The translations under genes were made by a program, and so were the position numbers. A DNA stretch of 6,220 nt, taken from assembly GCA_030591195.1 (NCBI GenBank), contig JAUVBO010000193.1, positions 1 through 6,220 on the forward strand, given 5' to 3'. How positions within the stretch are numbered: position 1 is the stretch's first letter; each line of letters starts with the position of its first letter. Source of the DNA: Pseudomonadota bacterium. GTDB taxonomy: Bacteria; Myxococcota; Polyangia; GCA-2747355; JACKDQ01. Under the pieces are notes generated by a model. The model was not told where the DNA came from, did no database searches, and was given only the letters and a program-made list of their open reading frames with translations. Of the stretch, positions 1 through 5,744 are shown one piece after another.

Positions 1-254
1 GCCGGTTCGATCTAGTGCTCGCCGACCCGCCCTACGAGCACGACCCGCTGCTGGCGCTCGCGCGTGTCGACGAGCTTGACTTGCTCGAGTGTGACGGCTT
101 GGTTGTGTTAGAACACTCACGCCGCCGCCAGCTCGACGAGCGGTGCGGCCGGCTGACCCGACAGGCGGTGCGGAGCTACGGCGACAGCGTGCTGTCGATC
201 TTCCGCCGGCCGCCAGTCGCCGAGACGTCGGCCAACACCCCCGAGGAGGCTTAA
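1..254 (+). CDS. rsmD: 16S rRNA (guanine-N2-)-methyltransferase RsmD, C-terminal part
   Basis: This is the 3' end of a gene whose start lies outside the window; the open frame enters at base 3 and ends at TAA 252-254. The visible part has about 83 residues. It opens with FDLVLADPPY, the D-P-P-Y catalytic motif of Rossmann-fold SAM-dependent amino-methyltransferases, preceded by the usual hydrophobic strand. A later LVVLEHSRR segment matches the late strand of RsmD proteins, which methylate G966 of 16S rRNA during 30S assembly in the cytoplasm. Context supports the call: rsmD directly upstream of coaD is a widespread bacterial arrangement, and coaD begins five bases after this stop, so the two are probably co-transcribed. 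The tail after SIFRR is Pro/Glu/Ala-rich and probably disordered. Another DPPY methyltransferase is possible, but the neighbour makes RsmD much the likeliest. Confidence 0.85.
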   Translation, partial: RFDLVLADPPYEHDPLLALARVDELDLLECDGLVVLEHSRRRQLDERCGRLTRQAVRSYGDSVLSIFRRPPVAETSANTPEEA

Positions 255-259
255 CCATC

Positions 260-748
260 ATGGCCCGAGTAGCGATCTACCCCGGCTCGTTCGACCCCGT
301 GACCTACGGACACCTCGACATCATCCGCAGGACGGTCAAGCTCTTCGACGGCGTGGTGGTGGCGGTGGCCCAGAACATCAGCAAGCCGGGGTTGTTCACC
401 GCGGAGGAGCGCGTGGAGCTGATCCGGCAGGTGATGGGCGATGACGGCGGCAAGATCGAGGTCGACCTCTTCTCCGGCCTGCTGGTGGACTACGTGCGGC
501 GGCGCGGCGCGACGAGCATCGTCCGCGGTCTGCGCGCGGTGGCCGACTTCGAGTACGAGTTCCAGCTGGCGCTGATGAACCGCCGCCTCGAGAACACTGT
601 CGACACCGTCTTCCTGATGACCGACGAGCGCTACTTCTACATCAGCTCGAGCCTGGTCAAGGAGGTTGCCCGCTTCGGTGGCGACGTCAGCGAGTTCGTG
701 CCCGAGCAGGTAGAGCAGGCCTTGCGCGAGCGCTACGCCCAGCCCTAG
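260..748 (+). CDS. coaD: Phosphopantetheine adenylyltransferase CoaD
   Basis: This 162-residue cytoplasmic enzyme performs the penultimate step of coenzyme A synthesis, 4'-phosphopantetheine + ATP to dephospho-CoA + PPi. It is a nucleotidyltransferase-superfamily protein of family-typical length (about 160). Visible signatures are YPGSFDPVTYGH at residues 7-18 (nucleotide-binding loop ending in the T-x-G-H motif with His18), RGLRAVADFEYE at 89-100, the MNRRL helix at 106-110, and the ISSSLVKEVA ATP-site motif at 128-137. These follow the E. coli protein closely. The family's common TNGH is TYGH here, a tolerated position. The ATG at 260 was chosen because the family N-terminus begins there and GGAGG at 245-249 lies ten bases upstream; a longer in-frame GTG start at 143 would add 39 non-homologous residues overlapping rsmD. 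It sits five bases after rsmD and ends nine bases from a convergent lipoprotein gene. Confidence 0.97.
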   Translation: MARVAIYPGSFDPVTYGHLDIIRRTVKLFDGVVVAVAQNISKPGLFTAEERVELIRQVMGDDGGKIEVDLFSGLLVDYVRRRGATSIVRGLRAVADFEYEFQLALMNRRLENTVDTVFLMTDERYFYISSSLVKEVARFGGDVSEFVPEQVEQALRERYAQP

Positions 749-760
749 TGCTCCGCGCTA
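746..760. other. Short hairpin spanning both convergent stop codons
   Basis: Bases 746-751 (TAGTGC) can pair with 755-760 (GCGCTA) around a three-base TCC loop, with one G-U wobble. The left arm contains the coaD stop codon and the right arm contains the complement of the lipoprotein stop codon. The stem is short and no T-run follows on either strand, so it is not a standard intrinsic terminator. It is the only candidate structure in the nine-base gap between the converging genes. Its biological role is uncertain. Confidence 0.2.
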
Positions 761-1195
761 CTGCGGGATGTTGACCTGGACGCCGCCGACGTTGAGCTTG
801 GTCCCGCCCTTCTTGTCGACGTCGACCTTGACGTCGCCGCCGACGTTGAGCTTGGTCCCGCCCTTGCCAGTCTTCACCTTGACGCCCGCGGCCTCGTCGT
901 CCTCGTCGTCCTCGTCGGTGGCCTTGGCCGTGACCTCGGTGCCGTCCGCGTTCGCCTTGATCTTGACGCCGTCCGCCTTGACCTCGGTGCCGCCCGCGCC
1001 CGTCTTGATCTCGACGCCTCCCACCTTGACCTCGGTGCCGCCCGCGCCCGTCTTGATCTCCACCCCGCCACCAGCCTTGACGCTGGTCGCCGCGTTTTCC
1101 TTGGTGCCCTCGGTCCCGGCGACCGGCGCCTCCTTCTTGCAGGCCGATAGCAGCACGACGCACAGCGCGAGGCTCAGGAAGACGATCGTTTTCAT
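758..1195 (-). CDS. Small repeat-containing lipoprotein, function unknown
   Basis: The 145-residue product begins with a lipoprotein signal peptide: Met-Lys, a hydrophobic core at residues 4-16, and lipobox L16-S17-A18-C19. Lys-Lys follows the lipidated Cys, so by the E. coli +2 rule it should go to the outer membrane. The mature protein is low-complexity and built from 16-18-residue repeats of the form GGVEIKTGAGGTEVKV. Units lie at about 43-58, 59-74, 75-90, 103-118 and 119-136, with a half unit at 137-145. An acidic DEDDEDDE run (94-101) interrupts them. Alternating Val/Ile and Lys/Glu between Gly-rich turns suggests stacked beta-hairpins or a small beta-solenoid (inference). The start is supported by AAGGAG (complement of 1202-1207), six bases from the ATG. 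It lies 52 bases downstream of the PilZ gene on the same strand and may be the last operon gene. I recognise no named family; the acidic run could bind cations. Confidence 0.85.
   Translation of the reverse strand: MKTIVFLSLALCVVLLSACKKEAPVAGTEGTKENAATSVKAGGGVEIKTGAGGTEVKVGGVEIKTGAGGTEVKADGVKIKANADGTEVTAKATDEDDEDDEAAGVKVKTGKGGTKLNVGGDVKVDVDKKGGTKLNVGGVQVNIPQ
781..811 (-). repeat. 31-bp direct repeat, copy 1 (within lipoprotein gene)
   Basis: This 31-base segment is identical to 835-865, an offset of 54 bases (18 codons). It encodes the KGGTKLNVGG segment of the last repeat unit of the lipoprotein. The in-frame spacing fits recent duplication or homogenisation of a protein repeat unit. Confidence 0.85.
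835..865 (-). repeat. 31-bp direct repeat, copy 2 (within lipoprotein gene)
   Basis: This is the second perfect copy of the 781-811 segment, coding for the same KGGTKLNVGG motif one repeat earlier in the protein. The sequences diverge immediately outside the 31 bases on both sides. Confidence 0.85.
976..1012 (-). repeat. 37-bp direct repeat, copy 1 (within lipoprotein gene)
   Basis: This 37-base segment is identical to 1024-1060, an offset of 48 bases (exactly 16 codons). It encodes EIKTGAGGTEVK in the second repeat unit of the lipoprotein. Identity at synonymous positions suggests a recent tandem duplication rather than old repeats held only by protein-level selection. Confidence 0.88.
1024..1060 (-). 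repeat. 37-bp direct repeat, copy 2 (within lipoprotein gene)
   Basis: This is the second perfect copy of the 976-1012 segment, coding for EIKTGAGGTEVK in the first repeat unit of the lipoprotein. Together the copies make this stretch prone to in-frame expansion or contraction by slippage or recombination (inference). Confidence 0.88.
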
Positions 1196-1247
1196 GCTCA
1201 GCTCCTTGGTTGCAGAGATGCCCAGAGTTATGTCCTGAACCGACGGG

Positions 1248-1652
1248 TTAATCGGTCTTCTCGATGTAGGCGATCTTGCGCACGAGGTCGATCAGGCGCT
1301 GCTTGGTCGGCTCGTCGATCATCAACTCTACGCCCATTCCGGGGTGGATGTGGTCCACGTCGCCGGGCCGGAAGGGGTTGAGCCAGGCCACGCGCCCTTC
1401 CACCGTTAGCGGCGCGGCCTCGCCGGGCGGGATGAAGCGCAGCTGCAGCTCGGTGCCCCGCGGCTCGGGGTTGTTGGTCCGGACGAAGATTCCCATCGCG
1501 CTCATGTCGGTGATGTAGGCGAAGAGGAAGGTGTCCTCGCAACGGTAGTCGACCTCGAGGTCGACCAGCACGCGGGGCGATGTGCGGCGCTCGGCCCCGC
1601 TGCTCTCCTCGGAGGGGTGCGAATTGGCTGGCTTTGACTCGTCGGTCGTCAT
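1248..1652 (-). CDS. PilZ domain protein (myxobacterial TIGR02266-like), putative c-di-GMP receptor
   Basis: This 134-residue soluble protein is a single PilZ domain after a short polar N-terminal tail (residues 1-20). Both halves of the c-di-GMP binding signature are present: RxxxR as R23-T-S-P-R27 and D/NxSxxG as D49-M-S-A-M-G54. The phrases MGIFVRT (53-59), LRFIPPG (71-77), a VAWLNPFRPG segment, HPGMGVEL and a C-terminal IDLVRKIAYIE helix match the PilZ subfamily that is highly paralogous in Myxococcus (TIGR02266 type). Such proteins bind cyclic di-GMP and pass the signal to motility or polysaccharide machinery; with no output domain, this one probably works by protein-protein contact. The gene follows the ArnT-like transferase by 22 bases, and the lipoprotein comes 52 bases after it, so an operon is likely. 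Only a weak GAGCGGA-like ribosome site precedes the ATG. Its partner is unknown; the adjacent transferase is the obvious candidate (inference). Confidence 0.93.
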   Translation of the reverse strand: MTTDESKPANSHPSEESSGAERRTSPRVLVDLEVDYRCEDTFLFAYITDMSAMGIFVRTNNPEPRGTELQLRFIPPGEAAPLTVEGRVAWLNPFRPGDVDHIHPGMGVELMIDEPTKQRLIDLVRKIAYIEKTD

Positions 1653-1674
1653 GTCCGCTCGGCCGCGCGCTTCA

Positions 1675-4182
1675 TCAGAAGGCCTTGACGCGGATGGTGC
1701 CGATCTTCGCCCGGTCTGAGCCGTCGTTGGGGCCCTCGACGATCTTCAGCCGGCGCGAGCCGAGCCAGAAGCCGGTCATGATGTTGTATCGCCCGGTCGG
1801 GGTGGTAAGCATCGGGATCTCCACCTTCTTCGGGTCGACGATGTAGTCACCCGGCAGCCAGTACTGGGTCGGGTACTTGCCGTCGAGCGGCTTGTGGTCA
1901 CCGTGGAAGCGGTGAGCGGGCTGGTCGAAGTGGATGAAGATCTTCTGGTTCGCTGGCATGCTCTTCAGCACCTTGTAGTACATCGTGATCTTGAACTTGC
2001 CGCCCCGGGAGACCGCGTCGTCGACATCGTAGCCGATGAGGTGCACGCGGTTTTCGAAGTTGACCAGCACGCGCTTCTTCGGCGACGGCGCTGTGCGCAG
2101 CACCAGCTTGCGCAGCGGGTTGACGTCCTCGGCGCAGGCACCGGCGAGCTTGTTCGAGATGATCAGGTACTGGGAGTTACTGTCGTCGAGGACGTGGTAG
2201 GAGACCTTGGCCTGTCGGGCGGCCTTGTCGATGGCGCCGAGGTGGCTCGCCGGAATCAGCACGAAGGTGCGCGCGGGCTGGCGCAGCAGCTTGAACAGGT
2301 CGGCCTGGGTCCGGACCTTGTCCACCTGGCCGTCGTTGTAGTAGGCCGCGCCACGGCCGCTCACCAGGTACTGGGCCAGTCGCTCGCCCTGGCTCTTGCA
2401 GTCGTGGTACCTGCCGAAGAGCGCCTTGTTCGACAGGTGATTGCTCAGCTGGGGCGTCAAGTAATGGGTGCACCAGGCGGCGAAGCCGAGGGTCAGCGCC
2501 CCGGTGGCGAGCCAGATCCGGCGGTCGTGGATGCCCGCCAGCCAGCGCCAGGCGATGCCGAGCTGGACGCCGACCCAGCTCAGCTGGTCGATCAGCCAGG
2601 CGCACACAAAGACCAGCCCGTAGATCAGCCAGCTCAGGCCGGGCACCGCCACCAGCCAGCCGACCACCGGGCGCTGGCGCAAGCGATCGCGGCTGACCCG
2701 CGAGGTGAGGCGGGTCGGCGCGAAGGCCTTGGGCGCCCCGCCGAGGCCGAAGAACATCAGCACCGCGAGGGCGACGCCGAACAGCCGCATCGCGGTCTTG
2801 ATGTCGAGGTCCGCCGGGTACTTGCCCTTCTGCAGCAGGTGGCTGAAGGCCAGCGACTCGGGCGCCATGACGTAGTCCTGTTGCAGGACCAGGATCACCG
2901 AGGCTGCCACCAGGCCCCAGAGTCGATGGCGCGCGTGGGTTCGCCACGCCTCGTGCAGCAGCACCCCGACGCCGACGGCGAGCCACGGCAGGGCGGGGAA
3001 TCGCAGCTTGCCGAGGTAGCCCGCCCAGACCGTCGCCGCGCCGTAGCCGAGGATCGCCAGCGCCACCACGAGGTACTTGATCAGCGCGTCCCGAGCCGGC
3101 GGCAACGGCGCGGCGGGGGCGCCCGGCGGGACTTCGCCCTGGCGGCAGGGCTCCGCGGCCTGTGACGCACCGCGACCTGGAGCCTCTGGCGACCCCGGAG
3201 CGTCTGGCGGCACGGGGGCCGCAGTGAGCGGATCTTCACCGGCGGTCTCGGTTGTCGCGTCCTGGCTGCGGCGCGAGACCCAGAGGAAGGTCATCAGCGC
3301 CACGGGCAGCAGGGCGAACCACGGGTACATGCCGAAGCCGAGCTCGCGGAAGGTGACGTGCACTTGGGGCGGGATCGAGAGCCGCTTGAGCTCGCCGCCG
3401 AGGACGAGGAACTCGGTGTTGGGCAGGGTGAAGGCGAAGATCCCGATCACCACGCCGGCAGCGGCGAGGGCCACGAGCAGCGGCTTGAGCGCCGAACGCA
3501 AGGCGTCTTGGAGGCTGTCGTCGATCTTGACGTCGGGGCCGCTGGCGGCCGGCCAGGCATCGCCGATCCCCCGATGCTGGCTGCGGAGGGTCATCGCCAC
3601 CGCGATGCCGAGGGCCACCAGGGGCAGGGCCACGCCGAGTAGCGCGCCCCGGGCGAGGAACCCGGCCACCAGGCCGACGGCGCCGATGACCAGGTCGAGC
3701 CGGCTGCGCTTGCCGTCGGCGGGCCAGAGGAAGGCGAGCAGACCGCCGGCGGCCGCCAGCAAGCTGGCGTAGTAGGGCACCTCGCTGACCAGCTGCCGGC
3801 ACTGACCGAGGAACGTCGGTGTCGTGCCGAGGACGAACGCCGCCAGCAGGCCGGCGCCCTCCGAGACCAGGCGGCGACCGATGCGGTAGGCGAGCAGCAG
3901 CGCGAGCAGCCCGCAGAGCGCCAGCGGGAAGCGGCCGGCGAGCTCGTTGACACCGAGGAGCTTGAACCCAGCAGCCACCAGCCAGACGGTGAGCACCGGG
4001 CGATTGGCGTACTGGCCGTCGACCGTGACGTCGCCGAAGCTCCCCTTCTCGGCCACCTCCCGGGCGACGTCGGCCTCGCGGATCTCGGCCGGGTCCCACA
4101 ATCCATAGGTGCCCAGCGAGGGTAAGATCAACAGCCCGCCGACAACCAGGATCCAGACCCAGCGGGGCAGGTTAGCGATCAT
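1675..4182 (-). CDS. ArnT-like GT-C membrane glycosyltransferase with C-terminal soluble domains
   Basis: This 835-residue protein resembles the ArnT/PMT_2 (glycosyltransferase 39/83) group, which moves sugars from polyprenyl-phosphate carriers onto acceptors such as lipid A or protein at the periplasmic face. The first membrane segment (about 8-27) is followed by a loop with GLWDPAEIREADVAREV (27-43), the position of the catalytic acidic motif in this fold. NRPVLTVWLVAAGFKLLGVNE (60-80) corresponds to the family's KPPLYYW-like segment. About a dozen hydrophobic segments run to residue 573. A polar Pro/Ala/Glu-rich insert (about 303-364) splits the membrane region. From about 582 the protein is soluble: an alpha/beta-looking part (588-690), then a beta-rich part (704-835) resembling sandwich domains appended to other envelope glycosyltransferases. 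The ATG is supported by GGAG (complement of 4191-4194), eight bases away. It heads the leftward run with PilZ and the lipoprotein. Substrate and acceptor cannot be read; calling it arnT would be unjustified. Confidence 0.82.
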   Translation of the reverse strand: MIANLPRWVWILVVGGLLILPSLGTYGLWDPAEIREADVAREVAEKGSFGDVTVDGQYANRPVLTVWLVAAGFKLLGVNELAGRFPLALCGLLALLLAYRIGRRLVSEGAGLLAAFVLGTTPTFLGQCRQLVSEVPYYASLLAAAGGLLAFLWPADGKRSRLDLVIGAVGLVAGFLARGALLGVALPLVALGIAVAMTLRSQHRGIGDAWPAASGPDVKIDDSLQDALRSALKPLLVALAAAGVVIGIFAFTLPNTEFLVLGGELKRLSIPPQVHVTFRELGFGMYPWFALLPVALMTFLWVSRRSQDATTETAGEDPLTAAPVPPDAPGSPEAPGRGASQAAEPCRQGEVPPGAPAAPLPPARDALIKYLVVALAILGYGAATVWAGYLGKLRFPALPWLAVGVGVLLHEAWRTHARHRLWGLVAASVILVLQQDYVMAPESLAFSHLLQKGKYPADLDIKTAMRLFGVALAVLMFFGLGGAPKAFAPTRLTSRVSRDRLRQRPVVGWLVAVPGLSWLIYGLVFVCAWLIDQLSWVGVQLGIAWRWLAGIHDRRIWLATGALTLGFAAWCTHYLTPQLSNHLSNKALFGRYHDCKSQGERLAQYLVSGRGAAYYNDGQVDKVRTQADLFKLLRQPARTFVLIPASHLGAIDKAARQAKVSYHVLDDSNSQYLIISNKLAGACAEDVNPLRKLVLRTAPSPKKRVLVNFENRVHLIGYDVDDAVSRGGKFKITMYYKVLKSMPANQKIFIHFDQPAHRFHGDHKPLDGKYPTQYWLPGDYIVDPKKVEIPMLTTPTGRYNIMTGFWLGSRRLKIVEGPNDGSDRAKIGTIRVKAF

Positions 4183-4382
4183 CGAAGCTTCTCCAGGCAG
4201 CTCGAAGGCTCTACCATCCCACGTGTTGGGCGCGCAATTTACTGGGCTCTACGGCCCCTTGCAAGCACAGTTTCGCCGCCAGCTGGTCTCGGCGGTCGGC
4301 CTTTTGCCCGGGGCGGGTCCTGTGCTAACAAGCCGCCCGGGGGACTTTGGGGTCTTCCCTCCCGAACGAGGAAGCGACCGAC
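4183..4382. promoter_or_regulatory. Divergent intergenic region between ArnT-like and UGM-like genes
   Basis: These 200 bases separate two divergently transcribed units and must carry promoters for both. They include the least GC-rich stretch seen nearby (4236-4241). Ribosome binding sites flank both ends: GGAG for the leftward gene (complement of 4191-4194) and GAGGAA at 4368-4373 for the rightward gene. A small inverted repeat, CCCA-N5-TGGG (4218-4230), lies around the predicted leftward start site. For the rightward gene the best I see is TTGCCC at 4304-4309 with a poor CTAACA/TAACAA -10 near 4325-4331, which is not convincing. No small open reading frame or RNA gene is evident. Confidence 0.5.
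4236..4264 (-). promoter_or_regulatory. Candidate sigma-70-type promoter for the ArnT-like/PilZ/lipoprotein run
   Basis: On the minus strand, TTGCAA (4264-4259) is separated by exactly 17 bases from TAAATT (4241-4236). Each box matches the housekeeping consensus at four of six positions. Transcription would start near 4229, leaving a leader of roughly 45-50 bases with the GGAG ribosome site before the ATG at 4182. The spacing is ideal and the position sensible, but such matches can arise by chance and myxobacterial promoters are often divergent from consensus. Confidence 0.4.
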
Positions 4383-5744
4383 ATGGCGGGAAGAGCATCG
4401 CCGGCAACGACAGCACCCGGGGCGAACCCGACGGTGATCATTGGAGGTGGCCTCGCGGGCATCTCCGCGGCGATGCACCTCCAGCGGCCCTACCGGCTGT
4501 TCGAGCGCGCCGGGCGCCTCGGCGGGCTCGCGCGGACCGAGGAGCGCGATGGCTACCTCTTCGACCGCACCGGCCACTGGCTGCACCTGCGTGACGACGG
4601 CATGCGACAGCTGGCCGAGCGACTGCTCGGCGACGAGCTGGCCCGGGTCGAGCGCCGGGCCCAGATCTATTCCAACGGCGTGCTGACCCCCTACCCGTTT
4701 CAGGCGAACCTCCACGGCCTGCCCGCGGAGGTGATTCATGAGTGCCTGTGGGGCGTCGTCAGGGCGCACCTCGAGCGCGGCGACCGCGTCCCGCCGCGCA
4801 ACTTCGAGGAGTTCATCCTGCACCACTTCGGCGAGGGGATCGCTCGGCACTTCATGATCCCCTACAACACCAAGCTCTGGGGCGTGCCGCCACGCGAGAT
4901 CACCAGCGCCTGGTGCCGCCGCTTCGTGCCGGTTCCCGAGCTCGAGCAGGTGATCGCCGGTGCGGTGGGCACCGGGCCGCCCGAGCTGGGCTACAACATC
5001 TCATTCCGCTACCCGCGCCACGGCGGCATCGAGACCTTCAGCCGCGCGCTGATCGCCCAGCTCGACCCGGAGCGCTACGAGACCGCGGCGGCGGTGGAGG
5101 CCATCGACTCAGCCGCCCGCACGGTGACCGTCGGCGGAGAGACGGTGGCTTACCACTCACTGATCGCGACCTTGCCGCTGAGCCGCCTGGTGGCGCTGCT
5201 GCGCGACCCGCCGGCCGAGGTGGTCGACGCGGCGAGCAAGCTACGCGCCACGCCGGTGCGCTACCTCAACGTGGCGCTCACCACGCCCACGCCGGCTGAC
5301 TACCACTGGGTGTATGTCCCCGAGGAGCGGCTGCCGTTCTACCGCGTGGGCGTGTTCTCCAACGCGATGCCGTCGATGGCCCCTCCCGGCTGCTCCTCGC
5401 TCTATGTCGAGCTGTCCGATCGCGGACCCCTCGTCGGCCGCGGCGACCAGGCGATCACCGAGGCGGTGCGGGCGCTGGTGGAGCTGTCGGCGATCGGCTC
5501 TGCCGCGGCGGTGCGGTTTGCCGACCTGCGCGAGATCGATCCGGCCTACGTCATCTTCGACGAGCACTACGAGGAGGCGCTGGCGACGATCCATCCCTAC
5601 CTCGAGTCCCAGCGGATCTACGCTATCGGTCGCTATGGCGCCTGGATCTACAACGCGATGGAAGATAGCCTGCTGGCGGGCAAGGCGACCGCGGAGCGGG
5701 TCGACGGGCTCGGCCGCGGCGACGCTCAGGAGGAAGGCCAGTGA
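4383..5744 (+). CDS. UDP-galactopyranose mutase-like FAD-dependent enzyme
   Basis: This 453-residue flavoprotein has a Rossmann FAD site (VIIGGGLAGISAA at 18-30, GRLGGLARTE at 44-53). Its motif series matches eukaryotic-type UDP-galactopyranose mutase (UGM), recalled from the Aspergillus enzyme: TGH (63-65), PYPFQANL (103-110), FMIPYNTKLWGVP (157-169), SAWCRRFVPVP (175-185), FRYPRHGG (208-215), HWVYVPEERLPFYR (308-321), VFSNAMP (324-330) and GRYGAWIY (416-423). The Trp, Tyr and Arg of HWVY...FYR, R180, N162 and the GR(Y/F)G Arg correspond to residues placed at the UDP-sugar or flavin in that enzyme. UGM interconverts UDP-galactopyranose and UDP-galactofuranose using reduced FAD. The ATG at 4383 is chosen over an upstream in-frame TTG (4347) because GAGGAA lies nine bases before it. 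The stop overlaps the next gene by four bases, so the two are translationally coupled. Automated annotation may call it a protoporphyrinogen-oxidase-like or generic NAD(P)/FAD oxidoreductase. The fold is secure; the substrate is inferred. Confidence 0.78.
   Translation: MAGRASPATTAPGANPTVIIGGGLAGISAAMHLQRPYRLFERAGRLGGLARTEERDGYLFDRTGHWLHLRDDGMRQLAERLLGDELARVERRAQIYSNGVLTPYPFQANLHGLPAEVIHECLWGVVRAHLERGDRVPPRNFEEFILHHFGEGIARHFMIPYNTKLWGVPPREITSAWCRRFVPVPELEQVIAGAVGTGPPELGYNISFRYPRHGGIETFSRALIAQLDPERYETAAAVEAIDSAARTVTVGGETVAYHSLIATLPLSRLVALLRDPPAEVVDAASKLRATPVRYLNVALTTPTPADYHWVYVPEERLPFYRVGVFSNAMPSMAPPGCSSLYVELSDRGPLVGRGDQAITEAVRALVELSAIGSAAAVRFADLREIDPAYVIFDEHYEEALATIHPYLESQRIYAIGRYGAWIYNAMEDSLLAGKATAERVDGLGRGDAQEEGQ

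Noticed and set aside
143..259. N-terminal extension of CoaD from an upstream GTG
   Set aside because: The added 39 residues overlap rsmD and have no counterpart in the CoaD family. The ATG at 260 has a good ribosome site and matches the family start.
781..1060. Direct repeats considered as a CRISPR array or mobile-element remnant
   Set aside because: The repeats are in frame, at offsets that are multiples of three, with no unique spacers of uniform length and no transposase. They are protein-repeat duplications.
687..1163. Arg/Gly-rich 158-codon frame overlapping the lipoprotein gene on the minus strand
   Set aside because: It is an out-of-frame reading of the lipoprotein repeats, producing an unnatural RRGRG-like sequence. 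The lipoprotein frame has a signal peptide, lipobox and ribosome site.
1238..1257. ACCGA/TCGGT inverted repeat at the end of the PilZ gene
   Set aside because: The stem is only five pairs, overlaps the PilZ stop codon and has no T-run, so it is too weak to call a terminator between PilZ and the lipoprotein.
1894..3165. Long (423-codon) open frame on the plus strand opposite the ArnT-like gene
   Set aside because: It has no recognisable domain, its composition is rich in Val, Asp, Glu, Gln and Arg as expected from the reverse complement of hydrophobic GC-rich codons, and the opposite strand encodes a clear membrane glycosyltransferase. It is a GC-rich antisense shadow.
1675..4182. Assignment of the membrane glycosyltransferase as true ArnT (aminoarabinose transfer to lipid A)
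   Set aside because: The fold and motif fit the broader GT-C/PMT_2 group, but length and fused domains differ from ArnT and no other aminoarabinose-pathway gene is visible here.
4311..4338. GGGCGG/CCGCCC inverted repeat upstream of the flavoenzyme gene
   Set aside because: The six-pair GC stem has a 16-base loop and no T-run, which is easily expected by chance in this composition. It is not supported as a riboswitch or terminator.
4347..4382. Twelve-residue extension of the flavoenzyme from TTG 4347
   Set aside because: TTG is a rare start, no ribosome site stands at a suitable distance, and the ATG at 4383 follows GAGGAA by nine bases.
4239..4850. Minus-strand 203-codon frame across the divergent region and the flavoenzyme start
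   Set aside because: It has no recognisable domain and lies antisense to a well-supported flavoenzyme with a conserved FAD motif.
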